Shown here: one piece after another, positions 53,860-63,108 of the stretch
Numbering within the stretch: position 1 is the stretch's first letter
How the letters are laid out: each line of letters opens with the position of its first letter
NCBI RefSeq assembly: GCF_000770305.1
Contig: NZ_JNVB01000001.1
Location: forward strand, 109,966-173,965
From: Erwinia oleae
GTDB taxonomy: Bacteria > Pseudomonadota > Gammaproteobacteria > Enterobacterales > Enterobacteriaceae
Length of the DNA stretch: 64,000 bases
Reading direction: 5' to 3'
The notes under the pieces: model-generated
Told to the model about the DNA's origin: nothing
Databases searched by the model: none
Seen by the model: only the letters and a program-made list of their open reading frames with translations
Program-made: the position numbers and the translations under genes

Positions 53860-55137
53860 TTACACGCCCAGCCTGTCCCTTAACGAATACCACGCCGCGC
53901 CGATGGCGGTCAGCGGCACGCGCAGGCGCCGGCCGCCCGGAAACGGCAGATGCGGCAGCCGGGCAAACGCGTCGAAGCGCTGCGGACGTCCGCCAATCGC
54001 TTCCCTCACCAGCTTTCCGGCCAGGTGCGTCAGAGTGACGCCGTGACCGCTGTCGCCCTGCATATAAAACACGCTGTTATCCAGCCTGCCGATCTGCGGC
54101 AGGCGGGAGAGCGTCAGCAGGAAGTTGCCGCTCCAGGCATAATCGATGTTCACGCCGGCGAGCTGCGGAAAGGTTTTCAACAGTTTTGGGCGGAGGATCG
54201 ACGCGACATCGCCGGGTTCCCTTGCGCCATAGACGACGCCGCCGCCGTATAGCAGCCGGTTGTCGGCGGTCAGGCGAAAGTAGTCCGGCAGATAGTTGAC
54301 GTCCTCGACGCAGCGATTATTGGGTAACAGCGACAGCGCCCGGTCGGCGGAGAGCGGTTCTGTGGTAACAATGTGCGAACCACAGGGAATGCTGTTTCCT
54401 GTCAGACGTGGCTCCAGATGGGGCGCAAGGTAGGCGTTACCCGCGAAAATCACGATTTTCGCCGTCACGCTTCCCCGTGCCGTTTTGATGACGTGCGGTA
54501 TGCCATAGGTCACGGAAATCACTTCCGACTGTTCATAGATCCTGCCGCCGTGACGGCGGATTGCCTCGGCTTCGCCCAGCGCCAGATTGAGCGGGTGAAG
54601 ATGGCCACCGCGATGATCGAGCAGGCCGCCCTTATAGCGCTCGCTGGCAATTTCGCGGCGGATACCCGTTTCACTCAGCATTTCCAGCTCGCTGTTACCA
54701 AACTGCTGCCAGCGTTTGCGCTGCGCGCGCAGAGCGTTGAGCTGACGTTTATTCTGCGCAGCAAAAATGCCGCCCGGCCGGTAATCGCAGGCGATGGCGT
54801 AACGATCGATGCGGTCGCGGATCACGCCTGCGCCTTCAAACATCATACTGCCCAGCAGCCTCGCGCTCTCCTGTCCGTAGCGTTGTTCAATCACATCCAT
54901 ATCCCGGCTGTAGGAGTTCACCATCTGCCCGCCGCTGCGGCCGCTGGCGCCAAAGCCCACTTTCGCGGCTTCCAGCACCACCACGTCGTAGCCTGCTTCA
55001 GTCAGATGCAGCGCGGCGGAGAGTCCGGCAAAACCGGCACCGATGATACAGACATCGCAGAGAATAGCGTCCTGAAGCGGCGGCCAGGAAGAGTGAGGGT
55101 TCACCGTTGCGACGTAGTAGCTGTTAACATGTTCCAT
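53860..55137 (-). CDS. puuB: PuuB-like gamma-glutamylputrescine oxidase (FAD-dependent)
   Basis: A 425-residue FAD-dependent amine oxidase of the DAO family. The FAD motif is DVCIIGAGFAGLSAALHLTE (about 28-47). GFGASGRSGGQMVNSYSRD, CDYRPGGIFAA and the C-terminal FPGGRRLRVPLTAIGAAWYS match E. coli PuuB closely. PuuB oxidises gamma-glutamylputrescine in putrescine breakdown. In E. coli it is in the puu cluster; here it lies alone, divergent from the putrescine importer plaP, which supports a polyamine role. No other puu gene is in the window. Confidence 0.87.
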   Translation of the reverse strand: MEHVNSYYVATVNPHSSWPPLQDAILCDVCIIGAGFAGLSAALHLTEAGYDVVVLEAAKVGFGASGRSGGQMVNSYSRDMDVIEQRYGQESARLLGSMMFEGAGVIRDRIDRYAIACDYRPGGIFAAQNKRQLNALRAQRKRWQQFGNSELEMLSETGIRREIASERYKGGLLDHRGGHLHPLNLALGEAEAIRRHGGRIYEQSEVISVTYGIPHVIKTARGSVTAKIVIFAGNAYLAPHLEPRLTGNSIPCGSHIVTTEPLSADRALSLLPNNRCVEDVNYLPDYFRLTADNRLLYGGGVVYGAREPGDVASILRPKLLKTFPQLAGVNIDYAWSGNFLLTLSRLPQIGRLDNSVFYMQGDSGHGVTLTHLAGKLVREAIGGRPQRFDAFARLPHLPFPGGRRLRVPLTAIGAAWYSLRDRLGV

Positions 55138-55864
55138 CCCACCATCCTGTTTATTTTTTTGGCCATGCGTGACGGCTACTGTAATATTTGCCCATAATTC
55201 GCGTCAGGTCTATGGCAACTCTCCTGGCGTTTTTTTGAACCACGCATGGCTGAAATGCAGGCCGGTGGATAGCAGCGATTCTGCGCTTCCCCGACGCGAC
55301 GCGCTGCGAGAAGCTGCGCAGCGTTGATCCCTGCCTCCACTGGCGGAAGAACGCTTCGGCTTCGTCCGGCACACCGCAAAAAACACGCGCAGATGCAGGT
55401 TGAACGGCTGGTGAGCGTCAGAAGGATTGACCGGACGCTGAAAAATAGCTGAAGCAACACAGACTGCGTTGATCGTAAATAAAGAAAGCGTCACTCACGG
55501 TCGTAATGTCTTGTCTTCTGACCGGCGACCAGGCAAAATATGCGCCCTGCAAAATCGCATTGATAGCCGACGCTCACCGCGCCGGTTATTTTTTTGCAGA
55601 AACTTAATCGCATTTAAGAGGCCGGGCCAGCCCGGATAGATATTCGTCATTTACACGCGCGTTGAGGAAAAAGAAAAATGGGGCTTCACTTATTTACACC
55701 GGCTTACGCTGGAAACCGACTGCGGGATGATTACGGTGCCGCAGCAGGTTCCACGTCTCTCTGTTCCTGCCACTCCCTTTCTCCTCTGAAGAAGCGCTTA
55801 CGCATAACGCGAAGTTTCCCTGTGGTTCAGCCTGAAAAGGTTGGCGCTATGGGGAGGCTGAATC
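55138..55864. promoter_or_regulatory. 727 bp divergent region between puuB and plaP
   Basis: No recognisable gene. Overlapping short minus-strand frames at 55151-55494 have no family resemblance and read like non-coding GC-rich sequence. A 65-codon plus-strand frame (55678-55875) has a passable ribosome site and overlaps the plaP start; it is not convincing. E. coli has the LysR regulator yeeY near here; no trace of it was recognised. Confidence 0.45.
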
Positions 55865-57229
55865 ATGTCGCTTGATAAGCCGACCGCTGCTGCGCCGCGC
55901 GCGCACCTGAAAAAAACGCTGACGCTGATGCCGGTGGTCATGATGGGCCTTGCCTACATGCAGCCTATGACCCTGTTCGATACCTTTGGCATTGTTTCCG
56001 GCCTGACCGACGGCCATGTTGCCACCGCCTACGCTTTCGCGCTGATCGCGATTTTATTTACCGCGTTGAGCTACGGAAAGCTGGTTCGCCGTTTCCCCTC
56101 CGCCGGATCGGCCTATACCTACGCGCAAAAAGCCATCAGCCCGCATGTGGGTTTTATGGTCGGCTGGTCATCATTGCTCGACTATTTGTTCATGCCGATG
56201 ATCAACATCCTGTTGGCAAAAATCTATTTTGAAGCGCTGGTGCCGGGCATTCCGTCATCGCTCTTTGTGGTACTGCTGGTCGGTTTTATGACCCTTTCTA
56301 ATCTGAAAGGCATCAAAACCGTCGCCAATTTCAACAGCGTCATTGTTGTGCTTCAGGTCGCGGTAATGGTGGTTATCATGGGCATGGTGATTTACGGCGT
56401 TGCGCATGGCGAAGGCGCCGGCACGCTGGTCAGCCCGCGTCCGTTCTGGTCGGAAAACGCGCACGTTGTGCCGATGATCACCGGTGCGACCATTCTTTGC
56501 TTCTCATTTCTTGGCTTTGACGGCATCAGCTCGCTGTCGGAAGAGACCAAAGACGCCGGTCGCGTAATACCAAAAGCGATTTTCCTTACCGCACTGATTG
56601 GCGGCGTGATCTTTATTGTGGTGTCCTATTTCCTGCAACTCTATTTCCCGGACATCTCGCGCTTTAAAGATCCCGATGCCTCACAGCCGGAGATCATGTT
56701 GTACGTGGCGGGTAAAGCCTTCCAGTTCGGCATCCTGATTTTCTCGTGCGTCACCGTGCTGGCGTCCGGTATGGCGGCGCATGCGGGCGTCTCGCGGCTG
56801 ATGTACGTAATGGGCCGCGACGGCGTCTTTCCTGAGCGCTTCTTTGGCTATATCCATCCGAAATGGCGTACGCCAGCGCTGAACGTGCTGCTGGTGGGGG
56901 CGATCGCGCTTTCATCAGTTACCTTCGATCTGGTGACCGCCACGGCGCTGATCAACTTTGGCGCGCTGGTTGCCTTTACCTTTGTGAATCTGTCGGTGAT
57001 TTCGCAGTTCTGGATCCGCGAGAAGCGCAACAAGACGCTGAAAGACAACATTAACTTTTTACTGTTGCCGCTGTGCGGCGCGCTGACGGTAGGCGCACTG
57101 TGGATCAATCTTGAAGAGAGCTCTATGATTTTGGGGCTGGTGTGGGGCACTATTGGTCTGATTTATCTGGCCTGGGTGACGCGCAGCTTCCGCAATCCGG
57201 TGCCGCAGTGTACTGAAGAGCCGATGTAA
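55865..57229 (+). CDS. plaP: PlaP, putrescine importer (APC family)
   Basis: A 454-residue, 12-helix amino acid/polyamine transporter nearly identical in pattern to E. coli PlaP (YeeF): [55 protein letters not shown] and [20 protein letters not shown]. PlaP imports putrescine by proton symport and supports surface motility in E. coli. GGGGAGG lies 7 bases before the ATG. It is paired with puuB, so import and oxidation genes share one control region. Confidence 0.92.
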   Translation: MSLDKPTAAAPRAHLKKTLTLMPVVMMGLAYMQPMTLFDTFGIVSGLTDGHVATAYAFALIAILFTALSYGKLVRRFPSAGSAYTYAQKAISPHVGFMVGWSSLLDYLFMPMINILLAKIYFEALVPGIPSSLFVVLLVGFMTLSNLKGIKTVANFNSVIVVLQVAVMVVIMGMVIYGVAHGEGAGTLVSPRPFWSENAHVVPMITGATILCFSFLGFDGISSLSEETKDAGRVIPKAIFLTALIGGVIFIVVSYFLQLYFPDISRFKDPDASQPEIMLYVAGKAFQFGILIFSCVTVLASGMAAHAGVSRLMYVMGRDGVFPERFFGYIHPKWRTPALNVLLVGAIALSSVTFDLVTATALINFGALVAFTFVNLSVISQFWIREKRNKTLKDNINFLLLPLCGALTVGALWINLEESSMILGLVWGTIGLIYLAWVTRSFRNPVPQCTEEPM

Positions 57230-57238
57230 CGGTGAGAT

Positions 57239-57266
57239 AAAAAAGGGCGCTCCGGCGCCCTTTTTG
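57239..57266. terminator. Bidirectional terminator between plaP and sbcB
   Basis: AAAAAGGGCGC (57240-57250) pairs with GCGCCCTTTTT (57255-57265) around the loop TCCG, with A and T runs on either side. It serves the convergent plaP and sbcB. Confidence 0.88.
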
Positions 57267-57281
57267 CTGCGCGAAACAGAC

Positions 57282-58709
57282 TTACGACGTCAGCTCGCGT
57301 GCATAGTCAAACAGCGCCTTCAACTGCTTCATCTTCTCCTGGTCGCCCTCGTACTGATGCAACAACATCTCCAGTTCCTGCACATAATTTCGCACCCGTT
57401 CCGGGTTGAGCGCGTCACGGCGGTGCTCAAGCCAACGTTTTTGCTCGGCTTCATCCAGCGTGCCGGGGAAGTTGCGCGCGCGATAGCGGAACAGCAGCTT
57501 ATTGATTCTGGCATCGTTAAAGGTGAGATCCAGCGCCGGGAGATTTTCCGGCGTGGTCTGTTGAAGAATGCGCATCGCCGAACGGTCAGCATCGCTGAAA
57601 AAACCGTCATACAGTTGTGCATCCACATCATCAGAAGGGGGGAAGGGTTCAGCTTCCGCGAACAGCGCCACCACTTTTTCACGAACGTCAGGCAGTTGAC
57701 GCAGCAGGGCGAGGTTATCCAGGCAGCGTTGGCGATCGATACCGAGGCGCCCGGCATCCTCCGGGCGCAGCGTATTCGCCGGGGCCACCACCGGACACTT
57801 GTTAATATGCAGTAACTTGAGCGGCACCGGCGCAGCGTCGCCCAGATCGTCGCGTCGCGTGTAAAGGCGCTCGCGCAACGCCTCCGCATCCAGCTCGCGC
57901 AGCGGCGTGATATCGCCGGCCAAATCGCATACGATCAGCGCATTTTTATTCTCCGGATGCCAGGCGAGCGGCGCAATCCAGCTGGTATTGCCGCGAAATG
58001 CGCCGAACATGCCGGAAATGTGCAGCAATGGCTTCATCTGCGGTATATCAACCAGCGTAACGATCTTCTGTTTGTTACGATGGCTGAACAGAAAATCATA
58101 CAGGCGGGGCTGCTTCTCTTTTACCAGTTTTGCCATCGCAATGGTGGCGTAAACGTCGGACATCGCATCGTGCGCGTTTTCATGCGCCACACCGTTGGCT
58201 TTGGTCAGGTGTTCCAGGCGAAAGCTGGGAAAGCCGTCATCGTTCTCAGGCCACGTAATGCCCTGGGGGCGTAGCGCGTAGCAGGCGCGCATAACGTCAA
58301 GCAGATCCCAGCGGCTGTTGCCGTTTTGCCAGCTCCAGCCGTAGGGATCGTAAAAGTTGCGGTAAAACAGATTCCGCGTGACTTCATCATCAAAACGCAC
58401 ATTGTTATAGCCAACCACGCAGGTATTGGGCTCGCTGAACAGCCGGTGGATACGACCGGCAAACGCGGCTTCATCAACCCCTTTTTCCTGCGCCACCTGC
58501 GGCGTGATGCCGGTGATCATCACGGCTTCGGGCTGCGGTAAATAGTCATCCGCAGGACGGCAGTAAAACACCTCCGGTTCACCAATAATATTGAAATCCA
58601 TATCGGTACGCACCCCGGCAAACTGGGCGGGCCTGTCCAGCGACGGGCTCTTGCCGAAGGTTTCGTAGTCGTGGAACAGGAAGGTGGGTTGTGGGGCGTC
58701 TTGTTTCAC
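57282..58709 (-). CDS. sbcB: Exonuclease I
   Basis: A 475-residue DEDDh exonuclease. Asp14 and Glu16 lie in FLFHDYETFGKSP, the second Asp in VVGYNNVRFDDEVTRN, and the His/Asp pair in HENAHDAMSDVYATIAMAKL. The C-terminal SH3-like and helical ExoI domains are present. It degrades single-stranded DNA 3' to 5' and acts in recombination and mismatch repair. Confidence 0.97.
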   Translation of the reverse strand: MKQDAPQPTFLFHDYETFGKSPSLDRPAQFAGVRTDMDFNIIGEPEVFYCRPADDYLPQPEAVMITGITPQVAQEKGVDEAAFAGRIHRLFSEPNTCVVGYNNVRFDDEVTRNLFYRNFYDPYGWSWQNGNSRWDLLDVMRACYALRPQGITWPENDDGFPSFRLEHLTKANGVAHENAHDAMSDVYATIAMAKLVKEKQPRLYDFLFSHRNKQKIVTLVDIPQMKPLLHISGMFGAFRGNTSWIAPLAWHPENKNALIVCDLAGDITPLRELDAEALRERLYTRRDDLGDAAPVPLKLLHINKCPVVAPANTLRPEDAGRLGIDRQRCLDNLALLRQLPDVREKVVALFAEAEPFPPSDDVDAQLYDGFFSDADRSAMRILQQTTPENLPALDLTFNDARINKLLFRYRARNFPGTLDEAEQKRWLEHRRDALNPERVRNYVQELEMLLHQYEGDQEKMKQLKALFDYARELTS

Positions 58710-58872
58710 TCGGCTCGCATCCAGTCAGGGAAAATTCCCCTTATGGTAGAGCATTTGATGGGAAGTTCGAAGCCAACAGGTTAAAAGTGGGCAAGAAAAC
58801 GACCCGAATCAATTACGGCGCGGGGCCGATGCGCTATGCTGCGGGGCGACGATTGAGTTTCTGGAGAACGTA

Positions 58873-59931
58873 GTGCGTCCCGACAAGCCGCTTTCACCCT
58901 TCGAGTTCACGCTTTACCGTAACTATCGCATCGTGCACGGTGCCCGCATTGCGCTGGCGTTTGTGCTCACCTTTCTGCTGGTCCGGCTGCTTCAGATCCC
59001 GGAAGGGAGCTGGCCGCTGATCACGCTGGTGGTGGTGATGGGGCCGGTTTCGTCGTGGGGAAACGTTTTTCCGCGCGCGGTGCAGCGGATTGGCGGCACC
59101 ATTTTCGGTTCGGTTTCCGGGCTGATAGCGCTGAAGCTGGAGCTGCTTTCGCTGCCGGTGATGCTGCTCTGGTGCACGGTGGTCATGTTTCTCTGCGGCT
59201 TTCTGACGCTTGGCAAACATCCCTATATGGCGCTGCTTATCGGCATTACGCTGGCGGTGATTTGCGGCGCGCCGCCGGGGGACATGACCACGGCGCTGTG
59301 GCGAGGAGGCGATGTGATTTTCGGTTCACTGCTGGCGCTGCTCTTTACCAGCATCTATCCGCAAAAAGCCTACACGCACTGGCGAATTAAGCTCTCAGAC
59401 TCGTTGCTTGAGACCGCGAAGATTTACCATGCGGGCTTTTCACCGAATCTGGTGGATAAACCGCGCCTGACGCAGCCTCTTCAGCGTTTACTCACCGGCG
59501 TGGTGAAAATGCGGGCAATGCTCGATCCCGCCAGCAAAGAGACGCGCACGCCGCGCTCGGTATTTGAAGGGATTCAGACGCTGAATCGCAATATGGTCTG
59601 CACGCTTGAGCTTCAGATCAATGCCTGGTGGGCGCTGCGCGAAAGCCACCTGATCATGCTGAACGCGCCAACGCTGCGGCGCACGCAGCAGATGACCGAG
59701 AAGACGCTCCGCGCGCTGTCGACGGCGGTGGTGGAGGGCAACGCGGGGAAAATCGACGCCAACAGCGACGAGCTGGCGGAAATCAGCCGTGAACTGCGGG
59801 AGTTAATTTCCGCGTCCAACAGCAGCGTACAGGTTGAAACGCCGATTCATGGCTATGTCTGGCTCAGCCTGGAGATGGCAGGACAGCTGGAAAGATTGTC
59901 CGATCTGATCCGCATGGCGCTGCGTAAATAA
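58873..59931 (+). CDS. yeeA: YeeA, FUSC-family inner-membrane protein
   Basis: A 352-residue protein starting at GTG behind CTGGAGAA. The N-terminal half has about six membrane helices (RNYRIVHGARIALAFVLTFL and the later LGKHPYMALLIGITLAV). The C-terminal half is a soluble helical domain. It belongs to the fusaric-acid-resistance/aromatic-acid-exporter-like superfamily and matches E. coli YeeA throughout. The substrate is unknown. Confidence 0.93.
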   Translation: MRPDKPLSPFEFTLYRNYRIVHGARIALAFVLTFLLVRLLQIPEGSWPLITLVVVMGPVSSWGNVFPRAVQRIGGTIFGSVSGLIALKLELLSLPVMLLWCTVVMFLCGFLTLGKHPYMALLIGITLAVICGAPPGDMTTALWRGGDVIFGSLLALLFTSIYPQKAYTHWRIKLSDSLLETAKIYHAGFSPNLVDKPRLTQPLQRLLTGVVKMRAMLDPASKETRTPRSVFEGIQTLNRNMVCTLELQINAWWALRESHLIMLNAPTLRRTQQMTEKTLRALSTAVVEGNAGKIDANSDELAEISRELRELISASNSSVQVETPIHGYVWLSLEMAGQLERLSDLIRMALRK

Positions 59932-60056
59932 GCGATTTGCAACAACTTACTGCGCGAAAGAGCGCTTCACGATAAGATGAGCGCAGGTCTTATTCTGCAA
60001 TCTGAAAATTGCCATCTGGGGCGGCAAACCGCTAAGCTGATGGCTATGATAATGGT

Positions 60057-60072
60057 GCCTGTACTAACAGGC
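60057..60072 (+). promoter_or_regulatory. Small inverted repeat in the yeeX leader
   Basis: GCCTGT (60057-60062) and ACAGGC (60067-60072) flank ACTA, about 20 bp before the yeeX start. It may be a short mRNA stem or an operator; no regulator is indicated. Confidence 0.3.
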
Positions 60073-60091
60073 CTGAATAAAAGGTGGCTTC

Positions 60092-60412
60092 ATGGAAAAT
60101 GCAAAACAGTCATTCCAGAACGTGCTGGAATTCGTACGGATGTTTCGTCGCAAAAATAAGCTTCAGCGCGAAATCCACGATATTGAAAAGAAAATTCGCG
60201 ACAACCAGAAACGCGTGCTGCTGCTCGACAACCTCAGTGAATACATCAAACCAGGCATGAGCGTCGAGGCCATCCAGGAGATTATCGCCAGCATGCGCAG
60301 TGACTATGAAGATCGCGTTGATGATTACATCATCAAAAACGCTGACCTGTCGAAAGAGCGTCGTGAACTCTCTAAAAAGCTGAAGGCGATGGGTGAACCC
60401 AAAGCGCAATAA
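60092..60412 (+). CDS. yeeX: YeeX, DUF496 coiled-coil protein
   Basis: A 106-residue, highly charged helical protein. [40 protein letters not shown] and [20 protein letters not shown] are the DUF496 family blocks, and it is almost identical to E. coli YeeX. Function is unknown; the sequence predicts coiled coils. It has its own leader and terminator. Confidence 0.95.
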   Translation: MENAKQSFQNVLEFVRMFRRKNKLQREIHDIEKKIRDNQKRVLLLDNLSEYIKPGMSVEAIQEIIASMRSDYEDRVDDYIIKNADLSKERRELSKKLKAMGEPKAQ

Positions 60413-60420
60413 GCTCCGCC

Positions 60421-60444
60421 ACCGGGGCCGTTGCCCCGGTTTTT
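60421..60444 (+). terminator. Rho-independent terminator after yeeX
   Basis: ACCGGGGC (60421-60428) pairs with GCCCCGGT (60433-60440) around CGTT, followed by TTTT. It ends the yeeX transcript. Confidence 0.88.
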
Positions 60445-60566
60445 CTGCATTTCTCTCTCTTTTCCCCAACGCCCGCCGCCTATCACATTTTTTGCTAATA
60501 AAAAACTTTGCATAAATCGTCGCCAGTAATCATCATCACTAAAGCCTTTTCCCTTTTCCGGCTGGA

Positions 60567-62003
60567 ATGACCTTGCAATACTTCAGCGCTTCTCTGCTTC
60601 AAACTTTCAAAAATTCGATGTGGTACACCCGACGGCGCTCAAGACGCGTACTTTTCTGGCGGGAAATTACACCGCTGGCGGTGCCAATCTTTTTCGAAAA
60701 CCTCTGCGTACTGCTGATGGGCGTGCTCAGCACCTTCCTGGTCAGCTGGCTGGGTAAAGAGGCCATGGCGGGCGTCGGGCTGGCCGACAGTTTCAATATG
60801 GTGATCATCGCCTTCTTTGCCGCTATCGATCTGGGCACAACCGTGGTGGTGGCTTTCAGCCTGGGTAAACTCAACCGCGAACGGGCGCAGGCCGCCGCGC
60901 GTCAGTCGCTGGTGCTGATGACGCTGTTTGCCGTGGCGCTGGCGCTGCTGATCGCCCTGTTTGGCGAAGCGATTATTGACGTTATTGCAGGGAGCGCCGA
61001 ACCCGAAGTGAAAGCGCTGGCACTGGTCTATCTGCAAATTACCGCGTGGAGCTATCCGGCGGCGGCGATCGCCCTGATCGGCTGCGGCGCGCTGCGCGGC
61101 GCGGGCAATGCCAAAATCCCCATGCTGATCAACGGCGGCATGAATATCCTCAATATCATTTTTAGTACAGTGCTGATCTACGGCTGCTTCTCATGGAAAG
61201 GCATGGGCTTTGCCGGCGCAGGCGTCGGACTGACGATTTCTCGCTACGTCGGCGCGATTGCGGTGATTTACGTGCTGATGACTGGCTTTACGCCACAGCT
61301 GAAAATTTCGCTGAAAAGCTATTTCCGCAAGCTGGATATTGGCATTCTGAAAGAAGTACTCGGCATCGGCGTACCGGCGAGCATTGAATCTGTCCTGTTC
61401 AACGGCGGCAAGCTGCTCACGCAGGTTTTTGTCGCCGGGATGGGCACCGACGTGATTGCCGGTAACTTTATCGCCTTTTCCATCGCCTCCATGATCAACC
61501 TGCCGGGCAACTCGTTGGGATCGGCGTCAACCATCATCGTCGGCACGCGGCTGGGCAAAGGGCAGCTTCTCCAGCCGGAACGGCAGCTACACAATATTTT
61601 CATGCTGTCTACGGTTGGACTGTGCATCGTGTCGGCCCTGACGGTGCCGTTTGCCGGCATCCTGGCGTCTTTCTACACGCGCGACCCGGAAGTTATTCAC
61701 GTGGTTAAAATGCTGGTCTGGCTGAACGCCGCCTTTATGCCGTTTTGGGCCGCCTCCTGGGTGCTGCCTGCGGGCCTGAAAGGCGCGCGGGATGCCCGAT
61801 TCACCATATGGGTGTCGCTGCTTGGCATGTGGGGCTGCCGCATTGTGGCAGGTTACACGCTTGGCGTAATGCTGGGATTTGGCGTGGTCGGCATCTGGAT
61901 GGGTATGTTCCTGGACTGGATCGTACGCGCGCTGTTCTTCTATCGCAGACTGGTCAGCGGTCGCTGGCTGTGGAAGTATACTAAACCGGCGAAGCTGCCG
62001 TAA
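60567..62003 (+). CDS. yeeO: YeeO, MATE-family exporter
   Basis: A 478-residue, 12-helix transporter: FWREITPLAVPIFFENLCVL, LLMGVLSTFLVSWLGKEAMA, GVGLADSFNMVIIAFFAAID and SYPAAAIALIGCGALRGAGN closely match E. coli YeeO, which lacks only some N-terminal similarity. YeeO exports flavins and, when overexpressed, some peptides and toxic compounds. The start is the first ATG; an ATG at about residue 18 is an alternative. The MFS gene follows after 39 bp. Confidence 0.9.
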   Translation: MTLQYFSASLLQTFKNSMWYTRRRSRRVLFWREITPLAVPIFFENLCVLLMGVLSTFLVSWLGKEAMAGVGLADSFNMVIIAFFAAIDLGTTVVVAFSLGKLNRERAQAAARQSLVLMTLFAVALALLIALFGEAIIDVIAGSAEPEVKALALVYLQITAWSYPAAAIALIGCGALRGAGNAKIPMLINGGMNILNIIFSTVLIYGCFSWKGMGFAGAGVGLTISRYVGAIAVIYVLMTGFTPQLKISLKSYFRKLDIGILKEVLGIGVPASIESVLFNGGKLLTQVFVAGMGTDVIAGNFIAFSIASMINLPGNSLGSASTIIVGTRLGKGQLLQPERQLHNIFMLSTVGLCIVSALTVPFAGILASFYTRDPEVIHVVKMLVWLNAAFMPFWAASWVLPAGLKGARDARFTIWVSLLGMWGCRIVAGYTLGVMLGFGVVGIWMGMFLDWIVRALFFYRRLVSGRWLWKYTKPAKLP

Positions 62004-62042
62004 AAAAATAAAAATATTCACCTGACCTGCACGGGAAACGTT

Positions 62043-63108
62043 ATGCCGTCTTCTTCCTCCGCTGCGGCGGAATCGCTGTTTCAACATCGTTCGTTTGTGG
62101 CGTTCTGGCTGGCCCGAACCACCTCCAGCTTTGCTTTCCAGATGCTCTCCATCGCCGTCGGCTGGCAGATCTACGCGGTGACCGGCCGCGCGTTGGATCT
62201 GGGGCTGATAGGGCTGGCGCAGTTTCTGCCTGCCGTACTGCTGGCGCTTCCCGCCGGACACATCGCCGACCAGTTCGACCGCCGCCGCGTGGTGCTGTTC
62301 GGGCAGATCACGGAATGGGTGGCGATTATGGCGCTGGCGGGCCTGACGCTCGCACACCGTACCGATGAGGCGGTGATCCTCGGTCTGATTTTTATCATTT
62401 CGGTAGCGCGCACGCTGGAAGCGCCGTCGTTGCAATCAATGCTGCCCGCGCTGGTGCCGCTGTCGCTGCTCTCACGCGCTACGGCCGCCAACGGCGCGTC
62501 GATGCAGACCGCGTCGATGCTGGGCCCGGCGCTGGGCGGCTTTCTCTACGTCGCCGGGCCGGGCGTGGTTTACCTGACTACCGGCGCGCTTTACCTCATT
62601 TCCGTGCTGATGGTCAGCCGCCTGCGTTATGAAAAGGCACCGCCGCCGCGCGCGCCTGCCACCTTTGCCACGGTGTTTGCCGGGGTGAAGTTTATTCGCA
62701 ACCGGCCCGATGTGCTGGGCGTGATATCACTCGATCTCTTTGCCGTACTGCTTGGGGGCGCTACGGCGCTGCTGCCGATTTTTGCTAAAGATATTTTGCA
62801 TACCGGCCCCTGGGGGCTGGGACTGCTGCGCGGCGCGCCAGCGGTCGGCGGGCTACTGGTCGGTTTCTGGCTCAGCCGCCGTACGCTGGAGCGCAACGTG
62901 GGGATGATCATGTTTGCGTCAGTGGCGGGATTTGGCGTGGCGACGGTGGCTTTTGCGCTGTCCACTCACCTGGGGCTGTCGCTGCTGGCGCTGTTTCTGC
63001 TCGGCGGATTTGATATGGTCAGCGTGGTCATTCGCGGTTCGCTGGTCCAGCTTGATACGCCCGACGAGATGCGCGGGCGCGTCAGCGCGGTCAACTCCAT
63101 CTTTATTA
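62043..63108 (+). pseudogene. EntS-like MFS exporter, interrupted by an IS5-family element
   Basis: About 355 residues of an MFS transporter of the EntS/MFS_3 type remain: FQHRSFVAFWLARTTSSFAF at the N-terminus, LALPAGHIADQFDRRRVVLF as the loop 2-3 signature, and DEMRGRVSAVNSIFI at the break. Family members go on for about 50 more residues and at least two helices, so the protein is cut. Its frame continues into IS sequence and stops at 63152, adding foreign residues. EntS exports enterobactin; whether this one exports a siderophore is unknown. The 3' remainder should lie beyond the right edge. Confidence 0.82.

Noticed and set aside
55151..55494. Overlapping minus-strand frames as a remnant of a regulator or oxidase
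   Set aside because: All three minus-strand frames are open for 70-95 codons with Arg/Ser/Pro-rich products and no family motif. This is typical of GC-rich non-coding DNA.
61587..62435. 282-codon minus-strand frame across yeeO and the MFS gene
   Set aside because: His/Arg/Gln-rich antisense translation of two conserved transporters.
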